From an archaeon (GTDB taxonomy: Archaea; Micrarchaeota; Micrarchaeia; Norongarragalinales; UBA97), in contig JAGVFW010000003.1 of NCBI GenBank assembly GCA_020057405.1, forward strand, positions 141,893-205,892: a DNA stretch of 64,000 nt, given 5' to 3'. Each line of letters begins with the position of its first letter. Position 1 is the first letter of the stretch. Below the pieces are notes generated by a model. That model was not told where the DNA came from, made no database searches, and was given only the letters and a program-made list of their open reading frames with translations. Below, one piece after another: positions 7,763-16,102 of the stretch. Made by a program: the position numbers and the translations under genes.

Positions 7763-8694
7763 AAACGGCCATAGCGGCTGTTTTCCTCCTTCTTCTTTTC
7801 TCCTTCTCCTTAGCGGAGTCAGTAGACTCGCTCGCCCCAACTGGTTTTGTCAACGACTTTGCGGGCGTACTCTTGCCCAACGAAAGCGCAGCGCTTGAGC
7901 AAAAGCTTTCCGAATACGAGAAGAACTCGTCGAATGAAGTTACAGTTGTCATTGTCAACAACATGGGTGGCGACTACGTCGAGCACTATGCCGTGACTCT
8001 CTTCGAGAAGTGGGGCATTGGGAAAGAGAAGCAGGACAATGGCGTGCTCTTGCTCTTCTCCATGGAAGAGAGGGAAGTGCGCTTCGAGGTCGGCTATGGC
8101 CTTGAAGGGATGGTGACTGACGGGCGGGCCAAGCGCATCATCGAAGCACGCGTAGTGCCTAACTTCAAAAACGGCGGCTATTACACCGGCATTGATTCCG
8201 CTGTTGACCAAGTGATTTATTTTGCCGGAGGTGGTGAGGAGCAAATTACTCCGTTGCCAGCGTGGCAGAGCGCTATCGTGGGCGCCTGGATTTTGCTTTT
8301 GCCTTTTGCTTTCGTCGGAATTTTCGCCGGCATTGCCGCGCTTGCCTACATAGGCCACAAGAACAAGGGCAAGCTACCGACACGGGGCTCGCGAATCTCG
8401 GCAGCAATAGCGGCCCTCGGAGGCAACTTGCTCATCGTCCCGATGCTGGCGATTCTGCTTTTTGAAGTGAGCTTCATCCTCTCGATACTGCTTGCGGTTG
8501 CAAGCCTCATTTCAATCTACCTCGCGTGGAAGTGGGGCGGCGCTGGCGTCAAGGGCGGCTCAAGCGGAGGCGGCTATTGGGGCGGTGGCTTTGGCGGAAT
8601 GGGCGGCGGATTCGGCGGCGGTTCTTCCAGCGGAGGCTTTGGCGGGTTCGGCGGCGGCATGAGTGGCGGTGGCGGCGCCGGCGGAAGATGGTAG
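7759..8694 (+). CDS. TPM-domain membrane protein with Gly-rich tail (YgcG-like)
   Basis: 311 aa. It has a signal peptide (about 1-19), then a TPM domain (about 25-155) with landmarks FVNDFAGVL, NNMGGDYVEHYA, KQDNGVLLLFS and GYGLEGMVTDGRA. Hydrophobic segments follow at about 168-195 and 210-256, and the tail of about 45 residues is almost entirely Gly and Ser ending AGGRW. This is the usual layout of TPM/YgcG proteins, where the domain is extracellular and the Gly-rich tail has no known function. Phosphatase activity has been proposed for plant TPM proteins but is not established here. The gene overlaps lemA (ATGA), and its stop nearly touches the convergent relE-like gene. Confidence 0.88.
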   Translation: MKTAIAAVFLLLLFSFSLAESVDSLAPTGFVNDFAGVLLPNESAALEQKLSEYEKNSSNEVTVVIVNNMGGDYVEHYAVTLFEKWGIGKEKQDNGVLLLFSMEEREVRFEVGYGLEGMVTDGRAKRIIEARVVPNFKNGGYYTGIDSAVDQVIYFAGGGEEQITPLPAWQSAIVGAWILLLPFAFVGIFAGIAALAYIGHKNKGKLPTRGSRISAAIAALGGNLLIVPMLAILLFEVSFILSILLAVASLISIYLAWKWGGAGVKGGSSGGGYWGGGFGGMGGGFGGGSSSGGFGGFGGGMSGGGGAGGRW

Positions 8695-8695
8695 T

Positions 8696-8947
8696 TCAGT
8701 ATTCCCTATAGACTTCGTCGCGCTTGCCGACTCGCACGAAAATTACGGTGCTTCCTTCTACGCGGTAAATAATACGATAGTGCAGAAAACGCTCGCTGTG
8801 GAAAAGCAGCTTTCCGTGCAGATGCTTTCCAAGAAAAGGGCGTTCCAGAATCCTCTTGATGCGTTTTGCTACAACTTCCTTGACCGAACCGTCAAGCTTT
8901 GCTGCCGTTCCTTTGAATTCATCGGTGTAGAACGGTTCAAACTGCAC
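8696..8947 (-). CDS. RelE/ParE-family toxin-like protein
   Basis: 83 aa, the typical size for RelE/ParE toxins. The N-terminal helix pair includes VAKRIKRILERP, followed by a beta-rich half with HYRIIYRVEGSTVIFVRVGKRDEVY, where the central RIIYRV strand and the final basic strand are the classic fold marks. RelE members cut mRNA at the ribosome and ParE members poison gyrase; I cannot decide between them. The start is GTG with a GGTGAG ribosome binding site. No antitoxin is encoded upstream on the same strand; the likely partner is the divergent gene at 9046. Confidence 0.75.
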   Translation of the reverse strand: MQFEPFYTDEFKGTAAKLDGSVKEVVAKRIKRILERPFLGKHLHGKLLFHSERFLHYRIIYRVEGSTVIFVRVGKRDEVYREY

Positions 8948-9013
8948 GTGAGCTCACCACAAAACTATCGAAGACTATAGCACCAATCCTTTCGCCAGTG
9001 GCTTGCCGGATGG

Positions 9014-9021
9014 TTTTTATA
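9014..9021 (+). promoter_or_regulatory. Box A of the antitoxin-like gene
   Basis: TTTTTATA lies 25 nt upstream of the ATG at 9046, so the transcript is probably leaderless. The 98-nt gap between this gene and the divergent relE-like gene is the place where an autoregulating antitoxin would bind. Confidence 0.5.
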
Positions 9022-9045
9022 GTAGTTATTAGCATAGTTTTAGTT

Positions 9046-9303
9046 ATGAATATGAACATCAAGCTCATCGGTATTCCGGAACGCATCATCGAGGGCGCAA
9101 TTCACGAGGGTCTGGCAAAGACTAAGACTGACGCGATTACACTTGGCCTCCTTGAGCTTGACCACAAGTACAAGCTTCTTGAAAAGCTCGAGGATGAAGA
9201 AGACATTCGCGAGGCCGACAGGATAATGGCGGAAGTGAAAAGCGGCAAGCAGAAACTCCATTCCCAAAAAGAATTCGAGAAGCAGACTGGAATCAAGTTG
9301 TGA
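9046..9303 (+). CDS. Candidate antitoxin (RelB-like) of the divergent relE gene
   Basis: 85 aa. It begins with a short strand and helix (IKLIGIPERIIEGAIHEGL), continues through a helix rich in Leu and Glu (LEKLEDEEDIREADRIM), and ends with an extended acidic/basic segment KLHSQKEFEKQTGIKL. Proteins of this size, with an N-terminal dimer/DNA-binding part and a C-terminal tail containing an EFEKQTGI-type ending, are common archaeal antitoxins. It faces away from the toxin-like gene, an atypical arrangement. The start at 9046 fits the box A; upstream in-frame codons lie inside the promoter. An independent small regulator is the alternative. Confidence 0.55.
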   Translation: MNMNIKLIGIPERIIEGAIHEGLAKTKTDAITLGLLELDHKYKLLEKLEDEEDIREADRIMAEVKSGKQKLHSQKEFEKQTGIKL

Positions 9304-9353
9304 GCTTTGGCGCAAACAACCGATGCGGGCGATAGGCTCCCAAACGCAAGGGG

Positions 9354-9360
9354 TTATAAA
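9354..9360 (+). promoter_or_regulatory. Box A for the rpoE1-spt4-rps24e-rps27ae operon
   Basis: TTATAAA within a short symmetric context (GGTTATAAACC) lies 85 nt upstream of rpoE1. A leader of about 55 nt with a GAGGT ribosome binding site would result. Confidence 0.55.
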
Positions 9361-9438
9361 CCTCTTGGAGGCGTAATTACTTTTGCTCTTTATTTTCTTT
9401 AGCTTTGGCTTGGGATAGGGAAAACGAGGTAAAACAAG

Positions 9439-9981
9439 ATGTACGAACTTGCAAAATTCGTTGAGAGTGTGCGCATTCCGCCCGCTCTCTTTGGGAAGAA
9501 GATGAATGACGCTGCACTGCAGATGCTGCGCGAGCAGTACGAGCGGACGGTGCAAAAAGAGTTCGGCGTAATCGTGAGCCTGCACAACGCCAAGATTTCG
9601 GGCAAGGGCCGCATCATCCCGGGCGACGGCGCGGCTTATTTTGACGTCGAGTTCGACGCGGTTGTCTACAATCCTAAAGTGAACGAGATTATCATCGGCG
9701 AAGTGAGCGAGATTGTCGAGTTCGGCGCGTTTGTCCGCCTCGGACCCATTGACGGCCTGGTGCACGTTTCGCAGGTTGCAGATGACTTCTTCACTTACGA
9801 CAAGAAGAAGCTCATTCTAGTCGGGCGCAAGAGCAAGGCGACGGTGAAGAAGGGCGACGTCGTGAAAGCCAAGATTGCGACGGTTAGCATGAAGGACAAC
9901 ATTCCTAACTCTAAGATTGCGCTTACGATGAGGCCCATTGGTTTGGGCAGGGAAAAGGGAGCGGCTGTAGTAAATGTCTGA
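9439..9981 (+). CDS. rpoE1: DNA-directed RNA polymerase subunit E' (Rpb7 homologue)
   Basis: 180 aa. The N-terminal tip domain (about 1-80) contains VRIPPALFGKKMNDAALQML and the conserved Gly-rich turn KGRIIPGDGAAYFDVEF. The C-terminal half is an S1/OB RNA-binding domain (GEVSEIVEFGAFVRLGPIDG, LVHVSQVADDFF). Rpb7 forms the RNA polymerase stalk with Rpb4 and contacts emerging RNA. The gene overlaps spt4 by 8 nt, and rpoE1-spt4-rps24e-rps27ae is a conserved archaeal cluster. Length and motifs are normal. Confidence 0.95.
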   Translation: MYELAKFVESVRIPPALFGKKMNDAALQMLREQYERTVQKEFGVIVSLHNAKISGKGRIIPGDGAAYFDVEFDAVVYNPKVNEIIIGEVSEIVEFGAFVRLGPIDGLVHVSQVADDFFTYDKKKLILVGRKSKATVKKGDVVKAKIATVSMKDNIPNSKIALTMRPIGLGREKGAAVVNV

Positions 9982-10156
9982 GAAAGCGTGCCGCACTTGC
10001 CGGCTCATAGTCAGTGGCGACGTGTGCCCCACCTGCAAGGATTCGGAACTTACGAAAGCCTACGAGGGCTTCATTTTAGTGATTAACCCGGAGAGCGAGG
10101 TCGGCAACGCGATTGCCGCCAAGACCCCCGGAAAGTACGCGCTCAAAATAAAGTGA
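9974..10156 (+). CDS. spt4: Transcription elongation factor Spt4 (RpoE'')
   Basis: 60 aa zinc protein. Two Cys pairs (ACRTCRLI and DVCPTCKDSE) make the zinc knuckle, and the remainder matches the archaeal Spt4 ending with EGFILVINPESEVG and the KTPGKYALKI tail. Spt4 binds Spt5 and increases polymerase processivity. It starts inside rpoE1 and is followed by rps24e. Confidence 0.94.
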   Translation: MSEKACRTCRLIVSGDVCPTCKDSELTKAYEGFILVINPESEVGNAIAAKTPGKYALKIK

Positions 10157-10169
10157 GAGAAGTGATAAG

Positions 10170-10466
10170 ATGAAGATTGAACTTGTTTCGGAAAAGGACA
10201 ACCCCTTGCTTGAACGCAAGGAAGTCGTCGTGAAAGTCAGCGACTACGGCGCAACGCCATCGCGCACCGACTTGCTCGAGGAACTGCCCAAAATCCTCAA
10301 GGGAGCGAACAAGGAAGGCGTCTACATTGAGAAGGTCGACCAGCACTACGGCCGCAAGCAGACTCTCGTCATGGCACACGTTTACGCCAGCAGGGAATCG
10401 CTTGAGAAGCACATCCACAAGAAGCTTTTGCGCACGAGCGGCAAGAAGAAGGCCGCTGCTGCATAA
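10170..10466 (+). CDS. rps24e: Ribosomal protein S24e
   Basis: 98 aa. Starts MKIELVSEKDNPLLERKEV, with the family landmarks ATPSRTDLLEEL and DQHYGRKQTLVMAHVYAS, and a basic C-terminus (HKKLLRTSGKKKAAAA). A small-subunit protein found in archaea and eukaryotes. It lies between spt4 and rps27ae, as in many archaea. Confidence 0.95.
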   Translation: MKIELVSEKDNPLLERKEVVVKVSDYGATPSRTDLLEELPKILKGANKEGVYIEKVDQHYGRKQTLVMAHVYASRESLEKHIHKKLLRTSGKKKAAAA

Positions 10467-10477
10467 GGTGAAGTAAC

Positions 10478-10627
10478 ATGGCTGAGAAACCGAAGACCAA
10501 ATCCTTTAAGGCTTATACTGGTGGCAAGTACTGCCCCAAGTGCGGGCCCGGCACCAAGCTCGGAGTGCACAACAACCGCTTTGCCTGCGGAAAGTGCCGC
10601 TACACCGAGATGGCAGACAAGGCGTGA
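10478..10627 (+). CDS. rps27ae: Ribosomal protein S27ae (zinc ribbon)
   Basis: 49 aa, a short gene with a GGTGAAG ribosome binding site. The product has CPKCGPG and CGKCRYTE, the two Cys pairs of the S27ae zinc ribbon, preceded by a basic Lys-rich start (EKPKTKSFKAYTGGKY). It is directly downstream of rps24e, its usual partner, and has the expected length for an archaeal S27ae that lacks the ubiquitin fusion seen in eukaryotes. Confidence 0.95.
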   Translation: MAEKPKTKSFKAYTGGKYCPKCGPGTKLGVHNNRFACGKCRYTEMADKA

Positions 10628-10633
10628 GTCTAA

Positions 10634-11113
10634 ATGAAAATCGTTTATGCCCGGTTAGGAGTTTTGCTGCTAATCCTGGCCGCAGGCGTTTTTGCAATGC
10701 CGCTTTCAAAACCAATTGACGAGCCCTGCCCGGCTCAAATTGCTGACTTTGGTGACGGCATGATTCAAGGCTGCGCCATTGAAGTTCCCAAGCCCGACTA
10801 CGTAGTGCAGTGGATTCGCATCGACCACGTCAACAACACGGGCTTCGTGCACATCCAGGCGCTAACAGTCAACATCGGCGCTGACGCGGCTCAATCATCG
10901 CAAACTAAACTTACAGCCACTGAATACAACGGACTCGACTACTCAGTCAGCTTTGATGTCCCGCCATTGCCCCACGGCGGCTATTCGCTCCACGAGCTCT
11001 ACTACAAGTGCAGCTACAAAGTCACGGTCCATGGCCTAGCCGACGCGCAGGGCAACATCGACGAGGAAAGCGAGACGAACAACGGGAATTCCGCGTCGGG
11101 CCGTTGCGCATAA
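10634..11113 (+). CDS. Secreted CARDB-like protein
   Basis: 159 aa. Signal peptide at about 1-21 (ARLGVLLLILAAGVFA). The mature part has a CARDB-type beta-sandwich pattern: VQWIRIDHVNNTG, ALTVNIGADAAQSS, PPLPHGGYSL, YKCSYKVTVHGLADAQG, and the typical acidic ending NIDEESETNNGN. CARDB domains are cell-adhesion or ligand-binding modules of surface proteins. Four Cys residues in the mature part could form disulfides. It begins 6 nt after rps27ae, so an exported protein is at the end of a ribosomal operon. I cannot name a more precise role. Confidence 0.7.
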   Translation: MKIVYARLGVLLLILAAGVFAMPLSKPIDEPCPAQIADFGDGMIQGCAIEVPKPDYVVQWIRIDHVNNTGFVHIQALTVNIGADAAQSSQTKLTATEYNGLDYSVSFDVPPLPHGGYSLHELYYKCSYKVTVHGLADAQGNIDEESETNNGNSASGRCA

Positions 11114-11192
11114 AAACCATTAAATCCCCTCTTTCACATTAATTGTTTCGCTAGTTCTTTGAGCTAGCCCGAAGATATAAGGGCAAATTGTG

Positions 11193-14100
11193 ATGCAGGA
11201 ATTCGGCCAGTATGGCCGTGAGTTGGAAAAGTCAGTGCTTGCCTACTGGCAAGAAAAACAGATTCCGCAAAAACTTTCTTCTCAGCGCAAGGGCGCGAAA
11301 AAGCACGTCGTGCTTGACGGCCCGCCTTACGTCAATGCACTGCCGCACGCTGGCCATGTGCTCACGACAACGTCGAAAGACATTTGGACGCGCTTGGCGT
11401 ACATGCGGGGCTTTGACGCCCACATTCAACCCGGCTTTGACTGCCACGGCCTGCCAATCGAAGTCATGGTAGAGAAAGAACTCGGAATCAAGAGCAAGCG
11501 CGAGATTCTTGAGATGGGCATCGAGAAGTTCGACGCGGCCTGCCTTGCGAAAGTCACCAACAACGAGGGCGCGTGGATGAACTACTACCGAGAGCTTGGG
11601 GCATGGCGCGCATACTTTGAGCCCTACTTCACTTACAAGCCGTCCTACATCCAAAGCGTGTGGTGGGCGTTCAAGCAATGGCACGATGCGGGCATGATTA
11701 CAGAAGGCGAGCGCAGCATCCACTGGTGTTCCCACTGCGAGACGGCGCTCGCGGGTTATGAAGTGAGCGACAGCTACGCACAGCGTTCGGACCCGGGGCT
11801 TTACGTCAAGTTCAAGGTAAAGGGCGCGGAAAACGAGTTTCTCCTAGTGTATACGACCACGCCTTGGACTTTGCCGGCAAATGTCGCGATTGCGGTTAAG
11901 GGAGATGCCGAGTACGTCAAGGCGAAAGTCGGCGGCACGGTCCTCATCCTCGCTAAGGCGCTTGCGGAAAAAGTTTTGAAGGAAAAGGCCGGCGTTGACT
12001 ACGAAGTCGTCTCGACAATCCGGGGAAGCGACCTTGACGGCGTGGAGTACGAACCGCTTTTCGGGTGCGCAAGCCAAAAGAAAATCGGGGAGAATCCAAA
12101 GGCCCGACGCGTTTACTTGAGCATCCAGTTGATGTCGAGGAAAAAATACAACAAGCACGTGAAAAAAGACGAGGCTGGCGGCAAGGACGCAACCGCCGTT
12201 CTTGACGGCAAGAAAGAGGAGGGCGAACTGGCCGCTTCGGCAAGCGCTCCTTCGTCTGAATTCGAGGAGTTCGTCACACTTTCTGAAGGAACGGGTCTTG
12301 TGCACTGCGCTCCCGGCCACGGCACTACTGACTTTGTCTTTGGCAAGCACTATGGGCTGCCTGCCGCCTCGCCTGTCGACGAGCGCGGGCTCTTTACGGC
12401 GGACGTCGAGCAGTGGCAGGGGCAGTACGTCAAGAAGGCTGACAAGGAAATTTCGGCTTTTCTTGACGGCAACGGCAGCCTCTTCCACCAAGAGACGATA
12501 ACGCACAGCTACCCGCTTTGCTGGCGCTGCAAGACGCCGCTTCTCTTCCGCCTTAGCCCGCAGATTTACCTTAGCATCGACGCGGTGCGCGAGAAGATGC
12601 TTGAGGCGAATGGCAAGACTCACTGGATGCCGCCGTTTGGCGAGGACGCGTTTGGCAACTGGGTCGCTGGGGCGCAGGACTGGTGCATATCACAACAGAG
12701 GTTCTGGGGCACGCCGATTCCGCTTTGGAAGTGCGGAAAGTGCGGTGCGAAAAAGGTTATCGAGAGCTTAGCCGAACTCAGGCTGTCCGCGGTGAAGGAC
12801 CCGGGCGTGCTCACTGACTTGCACAGGCACGCGATTGACGGCATCGAGCTAAAGTGCGGCGAGTGCGGTTCGCCGATGAAGCGCGTGCCCGACATTTTCA
12901 ACGTATGGATTGACTCTGGCCTGGCGTTCATTGCAAGCCACGGCTATCCTTTTGCCAACAAGGAATTGGCGGAAGAGCTGATGCCCGTGAATTTGGTGTG
13001 CGAGAGCCAGGACCAAATCAGGGGTTGGTTCTATGCCCTGCAGTTCACTTCGTTTGCAACTTTCGGCCGGCCGGCGTTTAAGGAGTGCGCGGTGATGGGC
13101 TGGGTTGTCGACGAGAAGGGCGAGAAGATGAGCAAGAGCTTGGGCAACGTCGTTGACGCGCAAAAGGCAATCGATACGCTTGGCGCGGATGCGCTAAGGC
13201 TCTACTACTGCAGCGACGTTGCGCCGTGGAATGTCCACAGGTTTTCGTTCACTAACGCGAAGGAGAGCCAACGCAACCTCAACATCCTGCTTAACACGCT
13301 CAAGTTTTACAAAATGTACGCACCCGACGGGTTTGTGCCGGTTGAAGTGAGCGCCAAGACGGCGGGGCTTAGGCCAGAGGACAAGTGGATTCTCTCGCGG
13401 CTCAACACTGTTGCGGGGCAGGCCAACTCGCGCCTAGACGAGTTCGAGTTCCACACTGCGGGCAGGCTGCTCGTTGACTTTGTCGTAAACGACTTTTCGC
13501 GCTGGTATGTCAAGCTTGCCCGCGACAGGGTTGCCGTTGAGGCAGAGGAAGGAGACAGGAGGGTTTGCTTGAGTGTCATGCGACACGCGCTCTTGCAGGC
13601 AAGCAAGTTGCTTGCGCCAATCACGCCCTTTCTTAGCGAATACTCATACGGCCAGCTAAACGGAGGGCTCGAGAGCGTTCACTTTGAAAGGTACCCGAAG
13701 TCGATTGAGGGCGCTAGCGACGAGGAGCTTGAGGAGCACATGGCAATTGCGATGGCTGCCTCAGAAGCTGCGGCAAGCGCTCGTCAGGAGGCGGGCGTGA
13801 AGTTGCGCTGGCCGCTTGGCCGCCTCGTCGTCACGGGCGATGCGGGCTTGAGCAAGGCGGTCGAAGGGTTTGCATCCCTGCTCTCAACACAGGCTAATGT
13901 TCTGCAGGTGAGCTATTCGCAGGTTCCGCCTGCAGGTGGCAAGTGGGTGAGCCGCGAGATTACGGCAGGGGAAAAGACGGTGACGGTGTTGCTTGACTGC
14001 GAAATGACTGAAGACTTGCGGATGCAGGCGCTTTTGCGCGAGCTCGTGCGCGCGGTCCAGGAGAGCCGCAAGCAAAATGGCCTCAACGTGCGCCAGAGGA

Positions 14101-14294
14101 TTGTCGTCTCGGTTGCATCGCCCCAGAGCTCGGTTGCGGAATTTTTGAGGAAGAACGCCGGGCTTTTGGCGCGGGAAGTTGGCGCCGGCTCTGTCGGCAT
14201 CGTCGAGGAAGCGAAGCTAGTTGGAGCGTTCTCGGCATCGGCCTCCATTGACGAGAAAGCAACGGTGAAGGCGCGCTATTCTGTTTCCGGCTAG
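11193..14294 (+). CDS. ileS: Isoleucyl-tRNA synthetase
   Basis: 1033 aa, class I synthetase of the archaeal/eukaryotic size. The HIGH motif appears as PHAGH (residues 51-55) after LDGPPYVNALPHAGH; the catalytic domain shows WCISQQRFWGTPIPLW and DSGLAFIASHGYPF, and KMSKSLGN lies at about residue 645. Zinc-binding Cys pairs (HWCSHCETA, CWRCKTPL, WKCGKCGAKK, KCGECGSP) are present. The editing domain carries a low-complexity insert at about 325-360 (KDEAGGKDATAVLDGKKEEG, then Ala/Ser). GTG at 11190 is an alternative start. The stop overlaps the stop region of the convergent surface protein gene. Confidence 0.97.
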   Translation: MQEFGQYGRELEKSVLAYWQEKQIPQKLSSQRKGAKKHVVLDGPPYVNALPHAGHVLTTTSKDIWTRLAYMRGFDAHIQPGFDCHGLPIEVMVEKELGIKSKREILEMGIEKFDAACLAKVTNNEGAWMNYYRELGAWRAYFEPYFTYKPSYIQSVWWAFKQWHDAGMITEGERSIHWCSHCETALAGYEVSDSYAQRSDPGLYVKFKVKGAENEFLLVYTTTPWTLPANVAIAVKGDAEYVKAKVGGTVLILAKALAEKVLKEKAGVDYEVVSTIRGSDLDGVEYEPLFGCASQKKIGENPKARRVYLSIQLMSRKKYNKHVKKDEAGGKDATAVLDGKKEEGELAASASAPSSEFEEFVTLSEGTGLVHCAPGHGTTDFVFGKHYGLPAASPVDERGLFTADVEQWQGQYVKKADKEISAFLDGNGSLFHQETITHSYPLCWRCKTPLLFRLSPQIYLSIDAVREKMLEANGKTHWMPPFGEDAFGNWVAGAQDWCISQQRFWGTPIPLWKCGKCGAKKVIESLAELRLSAVKDPGVLTDLHRHAIDGIELKCGECGSPMKRVPDIFNVWIDSGLAFIASHGYPFANKELAEELMPVNLVCESQDQIRGWFYALQFTSFATFGRPAFKECAVMGWVVDEKGEKMSKSLGNVVDAQKAIDTLGADALRLYYCSDVAPWNVHRFSFTNAKESQRNLNILLNTLKFYKMYAPDGFVPVEVSAKTAGLRPEDKWILSRLNTVAGQANSRLDEFEFHTAGRLLVDFVVNDFSRWYVKLARDRVAVEAEEGDRRVCLSVMRHALLQASKLLAPITPFLSEYSYGQLNGGLESVHFERYPKSIEGASDEELEEHMAIAMAASEAAASARQEAGVKLRWPLGRLVVTGDAGLSKAVEGFASLLSTQANVLQVSYSQVPPAGGKWVSREITAGEKTVTVLLDCEMTEDLRMQALLRELVRAVQESRKQNGLNVRQRIVVSVASPQSSVAEFLRKNAGLLAREVGAGSVGIVEEAKLVGAFSASASIDEKATVKARYSVSG

Positions 14295-16024
14295 TTGTCG
14301 TAAGTGTAGCTAGTTTTCTTCTTGTAGAGGTAATACCCGCCCGCCGCTACTGCAATTAGTACGACTAGCCCGAGGATTACCAGCGGGTCTATTGAAAGAC
14401 CGCCCTGTTGGGGAACGGGAGTGGCGGTAGAGGCAAGCGTGGCCTGCAGTGACGCTTCTGCTTCCTTAAGCTTGGTAATCGCGGCAGTGTAGTCGCCGCT
14501 TGAGGCCAAGCCTTCTGCAACTGAAATTATCGACTCGACGTCTGCGGTGAACAGGCGTTTTTCCTTCAGTTGGGCCAAAAGCGCCTCGACAACCTGCTTT
14601 TCGGAATCGTAGTCCTGCTTGGCTGATGGCTTGGGCGTGACTGAAGCTTGGGGGGTTGCGTTCAGTGAGGGGGTGGGTGTTGGCGTTACTGAAGGCCGGG
14701 GGGTGGGGGTCGGGATTGGCGTCGGGGCGGGCGTGGGGGATGGCGTGACGGATGGTGCCCCGCCGCTTGTCGGACCGTAGACCGTGCGCTTTGCGGTTTT
14801 GTTCATGTTGCCGGCGGAATCGCTGGCGTAGACTGCGAATGAGGCGCTTCCTGCAGTGGCGATTGTCTTGTTGGTGATGAAATAGGGGCTGCCGGCGGGG
14901 AGGTTCTGGAGTTCGGCAGTGTAGTTGATGCCGTTAAGCTCGAGTGTGACGGTGCTGCGGAATGCGTCTGAGATGCTGGTGTTGATTACTAGAGTCGTTG
15001 TCGCAAGCGTGGTGCCGTCAGCCGGCGTTTCTTGCGTGAAGGCGACGCGGGGGGCTTTTGAGTCGGTGATTAGTGAGTAATTGGTTGGAGCAAAAGCGCA
15101 GCCTGTTGCGGTGCAGGCAAGCGCGTTCCAGACGACGAGGGCTTCTGAAGGCGGGCTTGTGACTGAGACTGTGTGCGTTGAGCCCGCAAGCGTGGCATTC
15201 GAGGTCGTTGCCGCCCAGGTGCCCGAAAAGTTCGAGTAGAGCGTGAAGTTTACGGCGTTTGCTGCAGTGATTGTGAAAAGTATGGCCTGGCTTGGAGTCG
15301 AAGCGCCGCTTGAGGGGCTGACGAGTGAGACGCTAGGCAGTTCGGCAACGGTGATGAAAATGCCGGAATAGTTTGCGCAGTTGCCGGCAACGTCGCACAA
15401 TTGGTGCACCAGGTCGTAGGTGCCTGAGGGGAGGGAAGCGAAGCCAGTGCTGACTGCAGAGCCGTTTGAGACGCTGGAGTTTGCAGCGCGGGCCATTGCC
15501 GAGCCGTTTGAGTGGACTGCGAACACGGTTGTTGCCGAAACGCCGGAGAGGGCGTCGCCGGGAGTGAAGGTGACTGAAAAGCCGCCCGCCGCATTTGAGT
15601 TGTTTGAAGGTGCGGTTGAGGCGAAGTAGTTTGGCGCAGTCGAGTCTATTGTGAGGGTGTTGTTGGATGCTGCAAACGCGCTTGAGTCGTTGGTCGAGAC
15701 GTTTGCGTTCCACAGAAAAGTGCCTTCAGGCATGTTGACTGAAATCGAGCTTGCGGTGAGGTCGGAAAGCGGGGAGGAGTTGGTTGAGTTGGCGGCCCAA
15801 GCTATTGCCGGAATGCCTGGGGCGAGGGAGGAGGTGTTGGTGAAGTATAGTTCTGCAGTCCAGAAGCTGCAGCATGGGTCGGCCTCGTCGGGAGTGAAGG
15901 AAAACGACACTGCCGAAGTTGCCTGCACCGCGCCGTTTGAAGGAGAAGACAAGCTTACGGTGACGGGGGATGCGAAAACAAGTGTTGCGAGCAGAAGGAA
16001 CGCGGCGACAAAAGAGAACCTCAA
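14291..16024 (-). CDS. Membrane-anchored surface protein with one PGYF/LCD-type repeat and TP-rich stalk
   Basis: 577 aa. I start at TTG 16024 because the only box A (16081-16088) places the transcript start near 16057 and a GGTGGAG site lies upstream of this TTG. Order: signal peptide (RFSFVAAFLLLATLVFA), beta-sandwich region, one copy of the repeat seen in the neighbouring giant protein (PNYFASTAPSNNSN, FTPGDALSGVSATTVFA, HQLCDVAGNCANYSG), further Ig-like domains, a Thr/Pro stalk (about 460-505), a helical hairpin, one membrane helix (PLVILGLVVLIAVAAGGYYLY) and a short basic cytoplasmic tail. Many N-x-S/T sequons suggest N-glycosylation. It reads like a short paralogue of the 2189-aa protein. 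Confidence 0.75.
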   Translation of the reverse strand: MRFSFVAAFLLLATLVFASPVTVSLSSPSNGAVQATSAVSFSFTPDEADPCCSFWTAELYFTNTSSLAPGIPAIAWAANSTNSSPLSDLTASSISVNMPEGTFLWNANVSTNDSSAFAASNNTLTIDSTAPNYFASTAPSNNSNAAGGFSVTFTPGDALSGVSATTVFAVHSNGSAMARAANSSVSNGSAVSTGFASLPSGTYDLVHQLCDVAGNCANYSGIFITVAELPSVSLVSPSSGASTPSQAILFTITAANAVNFTLYSNFSGTWAATTSNATLAGSTHTVSVTSPPSEALVVWNALACTATGCAFAPTNYSLITDSKAPRVAFTQETPADGTTLATTTLVINTSISDAFRSTVTLELNGINYTAELQNLPAGSPYFITNKTIATAGSASFAVYASDSAGNMNKTAKRTVYGPTSGGAPSVTPSPTPAPTPIPTPTPRPSVTPTPTPSLNATPQASVTPKPSAKQDYDSEKQVVEALLAQLKEKRLFTADVESIISVAEGLASSGDYTAAITKLKEAEASLQATLASTATPVPQQGGLSIDPLVILGLVVLIAVAAGGYYLYKKKTSYTYDN

Positions 16025-16080
16025 GACAACCAACTCCACCAGATGCTGAAACAAGAACGAAGAGTAACAATCTCGCAAGG

Positions 16081-16088
16081 TAATATAA
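16081..16088 (-). promoter_or_regulatory. Box A of the 577-aa surface protein gene
   Basis: TTATATTA on the minus strand, inside the end of the NTPase gene spacing region. A transcript start about 26 nt downstream rules out the longer reading-frame starts upstream and supports the TTG start at 16024. Confidence 0.55.
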
Positions 16089-16102
16089 TTGTTTTGCAAT
16101 CG

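Noticed and set aside
16025..16099. A longer start for the 577-aa surface protein.
   Set aside because: The extra codons include the box A itself, and the signal peptide would no longer be N-terminal.
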